Translations under genes and position numbers: made by a program
Notes under the pieces: model-generated
What the model was told of the DNA's origin: nothing
Databases searched by the model: none
What the model saw: the letters and a program-made list of their open reading frames with translations, nothing else
Part shown: piece by piece, positions 16,301 to 25,159 of the stretch
Layout of the letters: each line of letters opens with the position of its first letter
Position numbering within the stretch: the stretch's first letter is position 1
NCBI RefSeq assembly: GCF_003026495.1
Contig: NZ_PYMA01000011.1
Span: 62,001 to 126,000, forward strand
Direction of reading: 5' to 3'
DNA: 64,000 bases
Source of the DNA: Photobacterium sanctipauli
GTDB taxonomy: Bacteria; Pseudomonadota; Gammaproteobacteria; Enterobacterales; Vibrionaceae

Positions 16301-17490
16301 TACAGTGCTCCTTTTGCGTCTAGGATGTCGTGAACAGTGAAGATATCTTTATCGCCACGGCCTGATAGGTTCACAACCAATAGTTGTTCTTTTTCTGGGT
16401 TTTCTTCAATCATCTTCAGGGCGTGTGCCAATGCGTGTGCAGACTCCAGTGCCGGGATAATACCTTCGTTGCGTGCAAGCGATTGGAATGCGTCCAGCGC
16501 TTCGTCGTCGGTAACCGCGACGTATTCAGCACGGCCCGTGGCATTAAGGTGGGCGTGCTGTGGGCCAACAGACGGGAAGTCCAGGCCAGCAGATACGGAG
16601 TATGACTCTTCAACCTGGCCATGCTCGTCCTGCATCAGTGGCGCTTTCATGCCAAAGAAGATACCCAGCTTACCGTGCTTGAGCGGTGCGCCGTGCATGT
16701 CTGTATCCAGACCTTTACCTGCAGGCTCAACACCAATCAGGCCAACAGGCTCTTCATCGATGAAGTCAGAGAACATACCGATGGCGTTAGAACCGCCGCC
16801 AACACAAGCGATAACGGCATCTGGCAGGCGACCTTCTTTTTCAAGGATTTGCGCCTTGGTTTCTTCACCAATGATGTGCTGGAACTCACGAACGATAGTC
16901 GGGAACGGGTGAGGGCCAGCCGCCGTACCTAGCAGGTAGTGAGCCTTATCGTAGGAGGCAGACCAGTCACGCATGGCTTCGTTACAGGCATCCTTCAGGG
17001 TTGCAGAGCCTGAATGGACTGGGATCACTTCCGCGCCCATCAGCTTCATGCGGAACACGTTCGGGCTTTGACGTTCAACGTCTTTGGCACCCATGTAAAC
17101 GCGGCATTTTAGGCCAAGCAGGGCACATGCCAGTGCGGTTGCGACACCGTGTTGGCCTGCACCGGTTTCTGCGATGATTTCGTTTTTACCCATGCGCTTC
17201 GCCAGTAGGGCCTGGCCCAGTACCTGGTTAGTTTTGTGCGCGCCACCGTGAAGTAGGTCTTCACGCTTTAGGTAAAGCTTGGTTTTGGTGCCCTTAGTCA
17301 GGTTCTGACACAGCGTCAATGCCGTTGGGCGACCTGCGTATTCTTTTAGCAGGTTAAGGAATTCTTCCTGGAAGCTTGGATCTTGCTGTGCTTCAACAAA
17401 GGCGGCTTCTAGTTGGTCGAGGGCTGGTACCAGAATCTGAGGGACATACTGACCACCAAATTCACCAAAGTAGGCATTTATCTTACTCAT
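16300..17490 (-). CDS. trpB: Tryptophan synthase beta subunit
   Basis: PLP enzyme that joins indole and serine to give tryptophan. 396 aa (E. coli 397). The PLP Lys is in GGAHKTNQ (Lys86), the phosphate-cup in GGGSNAIG near residue 230, and N-terminal [11 protein letters not shown] is typical. It is tightly coupled to trpA and follows trpCF by 12 nt. Confidence 0.98.
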   Translation of the reverse strand: MSKINAYFGEFGGQYVPQILVPALDQLEAAFVEAQQDPSFQEEFLNLLKEYAGRPTALTLCQNLTKGTKTKLYLKREDLLHGGAHKTNQVLGQALLAKRMGKNEIIAETGAGQHGVATALACALLGLKCRVYMGAKDVERQSPNVFRMKLMGAEVIPVHSGSATLKDACNEAMRDWSASYDKAHYLLGTAAGPHPFPTIVREFQHIIGEETKAQILEKEGRLPDAVIACVGGGSNAIGMFSDFIDEEPVGLIGVEPAGKGLDTDMHGAPLKHGKLGIFFGMKAPLMQDEHGQVEESYSVSAGLDFPSVGPQHAHLNATGRAEYVAVTDDEALDAFQSLARNEGIIPALESAHALAHALKMIEENPEKEQLLVVNLSGRGDKDIFTVHDILDAKGAL

Positions 17491-17502
17491 TGTGTTCTTT
17501 CC

Positions 17503-18876
17503 TTAATACTTTCTGATAGCCGCAAATGCCGCTTTCAATTTTGATGGGTCTTTCTTACCTGGCTCGCTCTCAACACCTGAGTTTAAGTCGAGGCCTCTGC
17601 AGCCGATATCGGCGGCTTCGCTGGCATTGTCTGGGCTTAGGCCGCCAGCCAGCATGATAGATTGCTTGTCTTCCGCTGGGATAAGCTGCCAGTCAAAAGC
17701 AACCCCCGTGCCGCCTGACTGCTCGCCAACTTTGGTATCAAGCAGGTGCTTGTCGACATCGGCCCAGTTTGCAAAGCTTGGTGCCGTATCGGTAACGCCA
17801 TGGGCTTTCCAGATTTCGCAGCTTGCCGGTAGCAGTTGCTTCAGCTGCTGAATATATTCTGGGCTTTCGTCGCCGTGCAGTTGTACTGCCGCTAGCGATA
17901 ATGACTTGGCTGTCTCGGCTACTGTGCTTAGCTCGGCGTTTTGGAATACGCCCACATAGTGCAGCGGGGCACCGCTCATGACCAAGCGCGCTTGCTCAAG
18001 GTCAACATGGCGAGGCGACTTGGCGACAAAAATCAAGCCGCCATACACGGCGCCGCTTTGGTACACCGCGCTGGCATCTTCAGGGCGGGTTAGGCCGCAA
18101 ACTTTGTTCTCGCCTAGGGTAACACGGCGAACAGCAAGCTCGATGTTTTCTTCTGCCATCAATGAGCTACCGATCAAAAAGCCGTTGGCATAGGCAGAAA
18201 GATCACGCACTTGCTGGTGGTTGTAGATCCCCGACTCTGAAATAACGACCGTGCCTTCAGGTAAGCGTGGTGCCAACTCCTTGGTACGGTTTAGGTCGAT
18301 GCTTAGATCGCGCAGGTTACGGTTGTTGATACCCACAACCTTGGCTTTCAGGTCAATTGCGCGCACCAACTCTTCTTCGTTGCTGACTTCGGTCAGGATG
18401 CCCAGGTTCAGCGTTTTAGCCACTGCTGCCAGTTCACGGTACTCTTCGTCGTTGAGTACCGATAGCATGAGCAAAATGGCATCCGCTTGGTAGTGGCGAG
18501 CAAGGTAAACTTGGTAGGTATCCACCATGAAGTCCTTGCACAGTACCGGTTGGGTTACTTGGCCGCGTACCTGTGGCAGGAAGTCGAAATTACCTTGGAA
18601 GTATTTCTCGTCGGTCAACACCGAAAGTGCGCTGGCATGGCCGTTGTAAACTTGCGCAATGTAATCAAGGTTAAAGTCGTCGCGGATCAAGCCTTTTGAT
18701 GGTGATGCCTTTTTACATTCAAGAATGAATGCCGCATTGTCGCCAGAAAGGGCTTGGTAGAAGTCGCGATCGGATGGGGTTAGGCCGTCCTTGAAGCCCT
18801 CTAGCGGTTGCTGCTGTTTACGCTCGGCAACCCAGATACGCTTGTCGTCGACAATTTTTGCTAGAACCGTTTCCAT
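17503..18876 (-). CDS. trpCF: Bifunctional indole-3-glycerol-phosphate synthase / phosphoribosylanthranilate isomerase
   Basis: Fusion of two TIM barrels, 457 aa. Residues about 1-255 form TrpC (ECKKASPSKG with the catalytic Lys, then LTEVSNEEEL and VVISESGI), and about 256-455 form TrpF (KVCGLTRPEDA, with the isomerase Cys, then LAGGLSPDNA). The fused arrangement is usual in Enterobacterales and Vibrionaceae. The two-base gap after trpD indicates coupling. Confidence 0.97.
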   Translation of the reverse strand: METVLAKIVDDKRIWVAERKQQQPLEGFKDGLTPSDRDFYQALSGDNAAFILECKKASPSKGLIRDDFNLDYIAQVYNGHASALSVLTDEKYFQGNFDFLPQVRGQVTQPVLCKDFMVDTYQVYLARHYQADAILLMLSVLNDEEYRELAAVAKTLNLGILTEVSNEEELVRAIDLKAKVVGINNRNLRDLSIDLNRTKELAPRLPEGTVVISESGIYNHQQVRDLSAYANGFLIGSSLMAEENIELAVRRVTLGENKVCGLTRPEDASAVYQSGAVYGGLIFVAKSPRHVDLEQARLVMSGAPLHYVGVFQNAELSTVAETAKSLSLAAVQLHGDESPEYIQQLKQLLPASCEIWKAHGVTDTAPSFANWADVDKHLLDTKVGEQSGGTGVAFDWQLIPAEDKQSIMLAGGLSPDNASEAADIGCRGLDLNSGVESEPGKKDPSKLKAAFAAIRKY

Positions 18877-18878
18877 CT

Positions 18879-19889
18879 TTAACCTCGTGCTGCCAGTTGG
18901 CCGACAAGCTCGTAAGCCTTGCCAGATTGCATTACATCAATTGCTTTTTGGGTATTGGCTTTCAGATCTTCGTTGCCGAATAGGCGAAGAAGCAGTGCGA
19001 CGTTAACCGCCACAGCGCCAACTTGTGCTTCCGTTCCCTTACCCGTCAGGATGTCAGTGATGATCTGACGGTTCTCTTCCGGCTCACCGCCCTTGATAGT
19101 GTCAAGAGGGTGGGTGTTAAGGCCGAAGTCGGCCGGCGTCAGGGTGTACTCTTTGATTTCGCCGTCGATGATTTCTGCCACTGTGGTTTCACCGTGGATA
19201 GCCACCTCATCTAACCCGCTGCCGTGGACAACCGCGGCGCGTTTCATGCCCATCGTCGCCATGGTTTCGGCAATCGGGCGAACCAGCGACTTGTCATAAA
19301 CACCCATTAGCTCGATGTTAGGGCGAGCAGGGTTAATCAATGGGCCAAGCAGGTTGAAGATGGTACGTGTCTTGAGTGTTTGACGAACCGGCATCGCGTG
19401 GCGAACACCGCCGTGGTACTCAGGGGCAAACAGGAAGCACACACCCAGATCATCCAGCGCTTCACGTGCTGTTTCTGGTTTCATGGCAAGGTTGATGCCG
19501 AACTTGTCGAGTAGATCCGACGAACCTGATTTGCTCGACACCCCACGGTTGCCGTGCTTGGCTACCTTGATGCCGCAAGCGGCAGCCACAAAAGCCGCGG
19601 TGGTTGAGATATTGATGGTGTTAGCGCCGTCACCGCCTGTGCCAACGATATCGGCAAAGTCGTAGTCCGGGCTTGGAAACGGGTTAGCGTTGGCAAGCAG
19701 TGCCTTGGCCGCACCTGCGATTTCCTCTGGTGTCTCACCCTTGATTTTCAGCGCTGTTAATACGGCTGACAGCAGAATAGGCTCAACTTCACCTTTGATG
19801 ATGGCATCAAACAGCGTCAGGCTCTCTTCTTGGGTTAGCGCTTGCTGTTCGTATAATTTGTTTGCAATGGTGTAAATGGTCGCATCCAT
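18879..19889 (-). CDS. trpD: Anthranilate phosphoribosyltransferase
   Basis: Transfers phosphoribosyl from PRPP to anthranilate. 336 aa, without an N-terminal amidotransferase domain (that is the separate trpG). PRPP/Mg motif [14 protein letters not shown] near residue 81, [15 protein letters not shown] near residue 110 and the metal-site DE (GLDEVAIHG) are all intact. Cotranscribed with trpG (27-nt gap) and trpCF. Confidence 0.97.
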   Translation of the reverse strand: MDATIYTIANKLYEQQALTQEESLTLFDAIIKGEVEPILLSAVLTALKIKGETPEEIAGAAKALLANANPFPSPDYDFADIVGTGGDGANTINISTTAAFVAAACGIKVAKHGNRGVSSKSGSSDLLDKFGINLAMKPETAREALDDLGVCFLFAPEYHGGVRHAMPVRQTLKTRTIFNLLGPLINPARPNIELMGVYDKSLVRPIAETMATMGMKRAAVVHGSGLDEVAIHGETTVAEIIDGEIKEYTLTPADFGLNTHPLDTIKGGEPEENRQIITDILTGKGTEAQVGAVAVNVALLLRLFGNEDLKANTQKAIDVMQSGKAYELVGQLAARG

Positions 19890-19916
19890 AATCTTATTCC
19901 CTAAAATTCGTTGCTA

Positions 19917-20525
19917 TCAGGCTTTGGCATCTGTTGCTGGGTTGGTCATTACCCAGTTCAAGGTATTGGTCAGTAGCTGCGCGCCTTGGGTCGTCAAGAT
20001 TGACTCAGGGTGGAACTGGTAGCCACATACCCGATCCTCATCATTGCTGACCGCCATTACCAAGCCGTCGACATCGGCTGTTACTTGCAGGCTCGATGGT
20101 ACTTGCTCGGCAACCAGTGAATGGTAGCGGGCAATGGATAGCGGGCTTGGCAGCTCGCCAAATACGGCATGGCCGTTGTGGTTCATCATCGCTGATTTAC
20201 CATGAACGATCTCGCCAGCACCTGAGACTTTACCACCGTATGCTTCGATAATCGCTTGGTGGCCGAGGCAGATACCGATCATGGGTACCTTACCCCTAAC
20301 TCGCTTAATGAGCTCTGGCATACAGCCGGCATCCGCAGGGGCGCCTGGGCCTGGTGATAATACCAATACAGGATTGTCTTTTTCTGCCAGTGCTTGTTCC
20401 ATTTGTTCAACAGTCAGGCTGTTGCGGTAAATGGTGACCGGAAAGCCCAACGAGCGGAATTGATCAACCAGGTTGTAGGTAAAAGAGTCAAAGTTATCGA
20501 GCAGGACGATATGTGCGTTGTTCAT
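19917..20525 (-). CDS. trpG: Anthranilate synthase component II (glutamine amidotransferase)
   Basis: Class I amidotransferase supplying ammonia to TrpE. 202 aa. Catalytic Cys86 in GICLGHQ, His/Glu in FHPES near residue 173, and the N-terminal LLDNFDSFTYNLVDQ are intact. In enteric bacteria this domain is fused to TrpD; here it is a free subunit, as in Vibrio. 12 nt separate it from trpE. Confidence 0.97.
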   Translation of the reverse strand: MNNAHIVLLDNFDSFTYNLVDQFRSLGFPVTIYRNSLTVEQMEQALAEKDNPVLVLSPGPGAPADAGCMPELIKRVRGKVPMIGICLGHQAIIEAYGGKVSGAGEIVHGKSAMMNHNGHAVFGELPSPLSIARYHSLVAEQVPSSLQVTADVDGLVMAVSNDEDRVCGYQFHPESILTTQGAQLLTNTLNWVMTNPATDAKA

Positions 20526-20537
20526 ACTTTGGCTCCC

Positions 20538-22118
20538 TTATTGAACTTTCGCTGGTGCTGTGTGGGCTTTGCGGATAGCTGTGATCACCGCTTGCGCCTT
20601 GCCACGGGTTTCGTCGGCTTCTGCCTGTGGTACGGAATCATAAACCACGCCGGCACCGGCTTGAACGCTGGCCACACCCTCTTCGACATAAGCCGAGCGG
20701 ATCACGATACAGGTATCCATATCGCCATGACCGGTGAGGTAACCGACTGCACCACCGTAGGTACCGCGGCGACGTTGCTCGACATCACGGATAAGCTGCA
20801 TGGCGCGGATTTTTGGTGCACCAGTCAGGGTACCCATGTTCATACACGCCTGGTAGGCGTGAAGCGCATCCAAGTCACCGCGAAGTTGGCCAACCACACG
20901 AGATACCAAGTGCATTACATGGCTGTAGCGGTCAACTTTCAGTAGGTCGGCAACATAACGCGTGCCCGGCTCGCTGATGCGGGCAACGTCATTACGGGCC
21001 AAATCAACCAGCATCATGTGCTCGGCGTTTTCCTTCATGTCGCTGCGCAGTTCGAGCTCGATACGGCCATCAAGGTCAAGGTTGATAGAACCATCGGCAT
21101 TCTTACCACGGCGGCGGGTACCGGCGATTGGGTAGATTTCGATTTGGTTGCTCTCGGTGCAGTATTTCAGCGCACTTTCCGGCGAAGCACCGAACAGGGT
21201 GAAGTCGGCATCTTGCAGGAAGAACATGTACGGGCTTGGGTTGCCAATCTTTAGCTCTTTGTAGGCAACCAGCGGTGATGGACACGGCAGGGTGAACTGG
21301 CGTGATGGCACCACCTGGAAGACATCGCCATTGATGACATGTTGCTTAAGGTCAAGCACTTGCTGGCAGAAGTCTTCGTCACTGACGCTAACCGTCGGCT
21401 CGCAATCGTCTAACAGCTCGGCTGCCGGCAGCGGCTTAGGTTCTAGGCAGGCTTCTTTGATGTGCTGCAAACGGCGGCTTAATTCAAAGTAGCTTGCGGT
21501 GTACTCATCGCCACCAAACAAGGTGGCTTGCAGCTTGCCCTTGCGGCGCTGGTGGTCGATGACCAGCAACGTCTCGGCAATGTAAAACAGGTAATCGGGA
21601 CAGCGGTTGTCTTGGGCGACCTCTGGTAGCGGTTCGAAGCCGTCGACAACGTCATAGGCAAACAAACCACCAAGGAATAAAGCTTCGCGCGGGTGGCCCG
21701 CGATATCAAACGCGTGCTGGATCAGGCGCAGGGCGTCAAACGACGAGGTTTGACGCAGGCGGCTGTCCTCATCAAGGGCACGTTCTGCCGATGGGAAATC
21801 AAGTACCAGGCATTTGGCTTCACGGCTCACCTGAATGTCAGAAGGCATTTTCCCTTCAAGGGTTTGTAATACATTCAGGCCGTTATCGGTTAGGGCTTCA
21901 AGGCGAACTTGCTTGCCACGGCAGACAATGCGTACTGCCGAGTCGATGAGCATCAGGCTCTTCAAATCTTGCTTTGAGTCGATTTCCGCCGACTCAAGCA
22001 ACAGGTTATGTGGTCGGTTGCCACAGACGGAGTAATACAGCTCCGTCGGGTCCGCAACATAAGGGACGTCTAGGCTCAGTAGTTCTAACTCGCCAGCGCC
22101 TCGTGGGGTAGTGTTCAC
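20538..22118 (-). CDS. trpE: Anthranilate synthase component I
   Basis: Converts chorismate plus ammonia to anthranilate; 526 aa. The N-terminal feedback site LLLESAEID (residues 39-47) keeps the Ser that binds inhibitory Trp in enteric TrpE. The catalytic part has IAGTRRRG, EHMMLVDLARND and AGAGVVYDS. The start is GTG (22118), overlapping the DAHP synthase stop (GTGA), so TrpE synthesis is coupled to that of the first gene. Confidence 0.97.
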   Translation of the reverse strand: MNTTPRGAGELELLSLDVPYVADPTELYYSVCGNRPHNLLLESAEIDSKQDLKSLMLIDSAVRIVCRGKQVRLEALTDNGLNVLQTLEGKMPSDIQVSREAKCLVLDFPSAERALDEDSRLRQTSSFDALRLIQHAFDIAGHPREALFLGGLFAYDVVDGFEPLPEVAQDNRCPDYLFYIAETLLVIDHQRRKGKLQATLFGGDEYTASYFELSRRLQHIKEACLEPKPLPAAELLDDCEPTVSVSDEDFCQQVLDLKQHVINGDVFQVVPSRQFTLPCPSPLVAYKELKIGNPSPYMFFLQDADFTLFGASPESALKYCTESNQIEIYPIAGTRRRGKNADGSINLDLDGRIELELRSDMKENAEHMMLVDLARNDVARISEPGTRYVADLLKVDRYSHVMHLVSRVVGQLRGDLDALHAYQACMNMGTLTGAPKIRAMQLIRDVEQRRRGTYGGAVGYLTGHGDMDTCIVIRSAYVEEGVASVQAGAGVVYDSVPQAEADETRGKAQAVITAIRKAHTAPAKVQ

Positions 22119-23128
22119 AGCGTTCTCCCTGCCGCTTCTACAAACGGTTTTAACTCTTGCATCAACTGCTCGAACATTGGACCTGTCAGTGCCTGGTGGC
22201 CATCTGATAAGGCTTCACACGGGTTAAGGTGTGATTCGACGATAATACCGTCGGCACCGACTGCAGCAGCTGCTCGCGAAAGTGGAATCACCAACTCGCG
22301 AACACCTGTGCCGTGGCTTGGGTCAACAACCACTGGTAGGTGGGTGCGTTGCTTAAGGTAAGCGACGGCATTGAGGTCCAATGTGTTACGTGTTGCTGTT
22401 TCGTAGGTGCGGATACCACGCTCGCACAGGATAATGTTCGGGTTTCCTGCGTCGTAGATATACTCCGCCGCTAGTAACAGCTCCTCGATAGTGGCTGAAA
22501 GTCCGCGTTTGAGCAAGACCGGTTTCTTACTTTCTCCCACAGCTTTGAGCAGGGCGTAGTTTTGCATATTGCGAGCACCGATTTGTAGACAGTCAACATA
22601 TTCACACATTGCATCCATCTGGCTCACTTCCATTACCTCTGACACGGTAGGGATGCCAAGTTGCTGGTTGGCTTTTTGCAGTAGTTTCAAGCCTTCAACA
22701 CCCATGCCCTGGAAATCGTAAGGGCTGGTGCGCGGCTTGTATGCGCCGCCACGCAGGGCAACCGCGCCGTGCTTTTTAACGACTTCGGCAACCGACAATA
22801 GCTGCTCTTCCGATTCAACCGAGCAAGGCCCAGCAATAACAGCAAACTTATCACCGCCCACCGCGGCGTTGCCAAAGCGGACAACGGTGTCGTGTGCCTG
22901 TACTTCACGGCTCACCATTTTGTACTTGGTCAAGATTGGCTTTACGGTCTCGACACAAGGGTAGGCATCAAGGTGAAGCTTTTCCAGTACTCGCTCGTCA
23001 CCTAATGCGCCTAGCACGATACGTTCGACACCCGGCATGTAAAGTGGCTTTAGGCCAGCTGTTTCAATGCGCGACAGGATTTCTTTTGCTTGTTCTTCTG
23101 TGGCATTTGGCTTTAGTACGATAATCAT
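22115..23128 (-). CDS. aroF: 3-deoxy-7-phosphoheptulonate (DAHP) synthase, type I-beta
   Basis: First enzyme of the shikimate pathway: PEP + erythrose-4-P to DAHP. 337 aa. Residues 1 to about 75 form a ferredoxin/ACT-like regulatory domain (MIIVLKPNATEEQAKEIL), as in the Thermotoga-type I-beta enzyme; the catalytic barrel starts near residue 95 with AGPCS (metal Cys102) and includes RGGAYKPRTSPY, LLKRG, ERGIRTYE and DPSHGTG. This differs from E. coli AroF/G/H (I-alpha), which lack this N-terminal domain. The RBS AAGGAAG is strong. It is the first structural gene after the trp leader and overlaps trpE by 4 nt, so it is a true member of the trp operon. Confidence 0.9.
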   Translation of the reverse strand: MIIVLKPNATEEQAKEILSRIETAGLKPLYMPGVERIVLGALGDERVLEKLHLDAYPCVETVKPILTKYKMVSREVQAHDTVVRFGNAAVGGDKFAVIAGPCSVESEEQLLSVAEVVKKHGAVALRGGAYKPRTSPYDFQGMGVEGLKLLQKANQQLGIPTVSEVMEVSQMDAMCEYVDCLQIGARNMQNYALLKAVGESKKPVLLKRGLSATIEELLLAAEYIYDAGNPNIILCERGIRTYETATRNTLDLNAVAYLKQRTHLPVVVDPSHGTGVRELVIPLSRAAAAVGADGIIVESHLNPCEALSDGHQALTGPMFEQLMQELKPFVEAAGRTL

Positions 23129-23231
23129 AACGTCTTCCTTTATTGCTCTACGTTGAGTGGTTGCTTGCCAACGTATCGTGCTGAATTTGGTTAAATACTT
23201 GAAAAATTATTCTGTTACTTGAAACTGGGCA

Positions 23232-23258
23232 TAAAAAAACCCGCACGCTGGCGGGTTT
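23232..23258 (-). terminator. trp attenuator terminator (regions 3:4)
   Basis: On the minus strand AAACCCGC, 6-nt loop, GCGGGTTT, then T7. Region 3 (ACCCGC) can instead pair with GCGGGT near the end of trpL, and CACTTCCC/GGGTGGTG inside trpL gives the alternative 1:2 hairpin. That is the full set needed for ribosome-mediated attenuation. Confidence 0.9.
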
Positions 23259-23285
23259 GTGTTGTCTGACTGTAGGTACAGCAAA

Positions 23286-23360
23286 TCACACCACCCGCGT
23301 TGGGAAGTGCCACCACCAAGAGAATAAAGCGCAGAGCTGATGATGAAATTGCTGTAACAT
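23286..23360 (-). CDS. trpL: trp operon leader peptide
   Basis: A 24-codon ORF read on the minus strand, MLQQFHHQLCALFS-WWW-HFPTRVV, with three consecutive Trp codons at positions 15-17. An AGGA ribosome binding site lies 7 nt before the ATG. It ends 28 nt before the attenuator hairpin and overlaps the sequences that form the competing 1:2 and 2:3 pairings. When charged tRNA-Trp is scarce, the ribosome would stall at the WWW and permit read-through. Confidence 0.93.
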   Translation of the reverse strand: MLQQFHHQLCALFSWWWHFPTRVV

Positions 23361-23405
23361 GTAAATATCCTGTAACGTTAGTACGTATTGGTATTCAGTA
23401 ATTGC

Positions 23406-23439
23406 GTACTAGTAAACTAGTTCATGAACTCAAAGTCAA
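23406..23439 (-). promoter_or_regulatory. trp promoter with TrpR operator
   Basis: -35 TTGACT (23434-23439), 17-nt spacer, -10 TTTACT (23411-23416). The near-palindrome GAACTAGTTTACTAGTAC (23406-23423) overlaps the -10 and matches the E. coli trp operator (consensus ACTAGTTNACTAGT) very closely. It lies 11 bp before the divergent rnm start, so TrpR binding could also affect rnm. Confidence 0.9.
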
Positions 23440-23450
23440 GAAAATAATTT

Positions 23451-24326
23451 ATGTTGTTTGATTTACATAGCCACACGACAGCTTCGGATGGTCGGCTGTC
23501 GCCAGAAGAACTGGTTGCGAGAGCGGTTGAGCGCCGGGTTGATATCCTGGCTATTACTGATCATGACACCGTCAGTGGGCTTAATGCTGCTCAGCAGGAG
23601 ATTGAAGCAAAAAACTTGCCGCTAACTCTCATCAAAAGCATTGAAATATCGACTCTTTGGCGAAATTTTGATATTCACATTGTGGGCTTGAATATCGACC
23701 CTGAGCACCCGGCCATTACCCAGTTAATTGCCGAACAGGCGGCTCGGCGAGATGCCCGTGCGCAGCTAATTGGCGAGCGGCTGGAAAAGAACCGGATGCC
23801 GGGAGCCTATGAAGGGGCCAAGGCAATTGCCAATGGCGCGACACTGACCCGCTCGCATTTCGCCCAATGGATTGTTGAGCAGGGCTACGCCAAAAACATG
23901 CAAGCCGTGTTTAAGAAGTTCTTAACCCGTAATAACCCTGGCTACGTACCACCGAATTGGTGTTCGATTGCCGATGCGGTCGAGGCTATTCACCTTGCCG
24001 GCGGGCAGGCCGTGTTGGCCCACCCGAGCCGGTATAAGATGACTGCGAAGTGGATTAAGCGCTTGCTGGCGGCGTTTGTTGAAGCCAAAGGGGATGCCAT
24101 GGAGGTGTCGTTGCCACAGCAGTCGCCTCAGGAAAGGCGCTTATTGGCTGATTATTCAATTGATTACAAATTACTAGCTTCACAAGGTTCCGACTTCCAC
24201 TATGCCTCTCCATGGACCGAACTGGGACGCAACCTATGGTTGCCGAAAGGTGTGACTGAGGTCTGGCATGAATGGGATGTCGAGAAAAAACGCATTGAAG
24301 GGGAAGAGGGTATTGCCACGGACTAA
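23451..24326 (+). CDS. rnm: 5'-3' exoribonuclease / PHP-domain phosphatase RNase AM (TrpH, YciV)
   Basis: PHP-domain metalloenzyme of 291 aa. Metal ligands visible: [11 protein letters not shown] (residues 3-13), ITDHDTVSG near residue 37, [12 protein letters not shown] near residue 184 and GSDFHYA near residue 245. The E. coli homologue acts as a 5'-3' exonuclease that trims 5' ends of 5S and 23S rRNA and degrades short RNA and pAp. It is divergent from the trp operon, as in E. coli. Its ATG lies 11 bp from the trp operator; no good Shine-Dalgarno is visible (AAGTCAAGAAAATAATTT before ATG). Confidence 0.92.
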   Translation: MLFDLHSHTTASDGRLSPEELVARAVERRVDILAITDHDTVSGLNAAQQEIEAKNLPLTLIKSIEISTLWRNFDIHIVGLNIDPEHPAITQLIAEQAARRDARAQLIGERLEKNRMPGAYEGAKAIANGATLTRSHFAQWIVEQGYAKNMQAVFKKFLTRNNPGYVPPNWCSIADAVEAIHLAGGQAVLAHPSRYKMTAKWIKRLLAAFVEAKGDAMEVSLPQQSPQERRLLADYSIDYKLLASQGSDFHYASPWTELGRNLWLPKGVTEVWHEWDVEKKRIEGEEGIATD

Positions 24327-24362
24327 TTGGGTCTGGTGGCTATCGCTTCCTTCGGAGGAAAA

Positions 24363-24983
24363 ATGAGTCAGTTTTTTTATGTTCACCCTGAAACACCCCA
24401 AACAAGGCTAATCAACCAAGCAGTGGCGATCATTCGCAATGGCGGTGTGATTGTATACCCAACCGATTCGGGCTATGCCTTGGGCTGCCAGTTGGAGAAC
24501 AAGTCGGCACTGGAGCGTATCTGCCAGATCCGCCGCTTGGACGATAAGCACAACTTCACCTTACTCTGCCGCGATTTGTCAGAGCTGTCACTGTATGCCC
24601 GTGTCGACAATGGTGCCTTCAGGTTGCTGCGTAACAATACACCGGGTGCCTACACCTTTATCTTTAAAGGCACCAAAGAGGTGCCTCGCCGCCTAATGAA
24701 CCCGAAGCGCAAGACCATCGGTATCCGCGTACCGGATAACGCGATTGCGTTGGCGCTACTGGAAGCTCTTGGAGAGCCGTTAATGTCAACGTCGCTGATT
24801 TTGCCGGGGAATGACACGACTGAGTCTGATCCGGATGATATCCGTGACCAGCTAGAACATGCGGTTGATCTGATTATCAACGGCGGTTACCTCGGCGAGC
24901 AACCGACCACGGTGATTGACTTTAGCAACGATGAAATGGAAATCGCTCGCGTGGGTGCCGGCGACCCTGCTCCCTTCGAGTAG
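24363..24983 (+). CDS. yciO: YciO family protein (Sua5/YciO/YrdC fold)
   Basis: Cytoplasmic protein of 206 aa, paralogue of the tRNA t6A synthase TsaC; the cellular role of YciO is not settled. I start it at ATG 24363 behind GGAGG, because the E. coli protein begins MSQFFY in the same way; the frame is open further upstream to 24327. YciO hallmarks: GGVIVYPTDSGYALGC (residues 28-43), NNTPGAYTFIFKGTKEVPRR and KRKTIGIRVP. It is 36 nt downstream of rnm and probably co-transcribed. Confidence 0.92.
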   Translation: MSQFFYVHPETPQTRLINQAVAIIRNGGVIVYPTDSGYALGCQLENKSALERICQIRRLDDKHNFTLLCRDLSELSLYARVDNGAFRLLRNNTPGAYTFIFKGTKEVPRRLMNPKRKTIGIRVPDNAIALALLEALGEPLMSTSLILPGNDTTESDPDDIRDQLEHAVDLIINGGYLGEQPTTVIDFSNDEMEIARVGAGDPAPFE

Positions 24984-25159
24984 AGGTTAGGATTAAACCC
25001 AGTTGCATATCAATGGCTGAGAACACGGTGATAATCCGCAGTTGTTCAGCCTTTTAGGTGGTAACTGGGCTAAGCTTTTGGCATAATCCGCCATCGCTTT
25101 AAGATGGCTTAAAGTGTGATGATATTTCGACGCCTGTGAAGGCGACAAAGGTTTGTCTG
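24984..25159 (+). promoter_or_regulatory. Structured leader between yciO and rluB
   Basis: 176 nt with several possible stems: outer CCCAGTT/AACTGGG (24998-25004 with 25063-25069) enclosing GGCTGAGAACA/TGTTCAGCC (25015-25025 with 25043-25051); then overlapping, mutually exclusive stems GCCATC/GATGGC (25090-25108) and CTTTAAG/CTTAAAG (25097-25114); then CGCC/GGCG near the RBS. I could not assign a promoter. Confidence 0.4.

Noticed and set aside
24327-24362. Earlier yciO start at 24327
   Set aside because: The additional 12 residues have no counterpart in YciO, and the GGAGG RBS serves ATG 24363.
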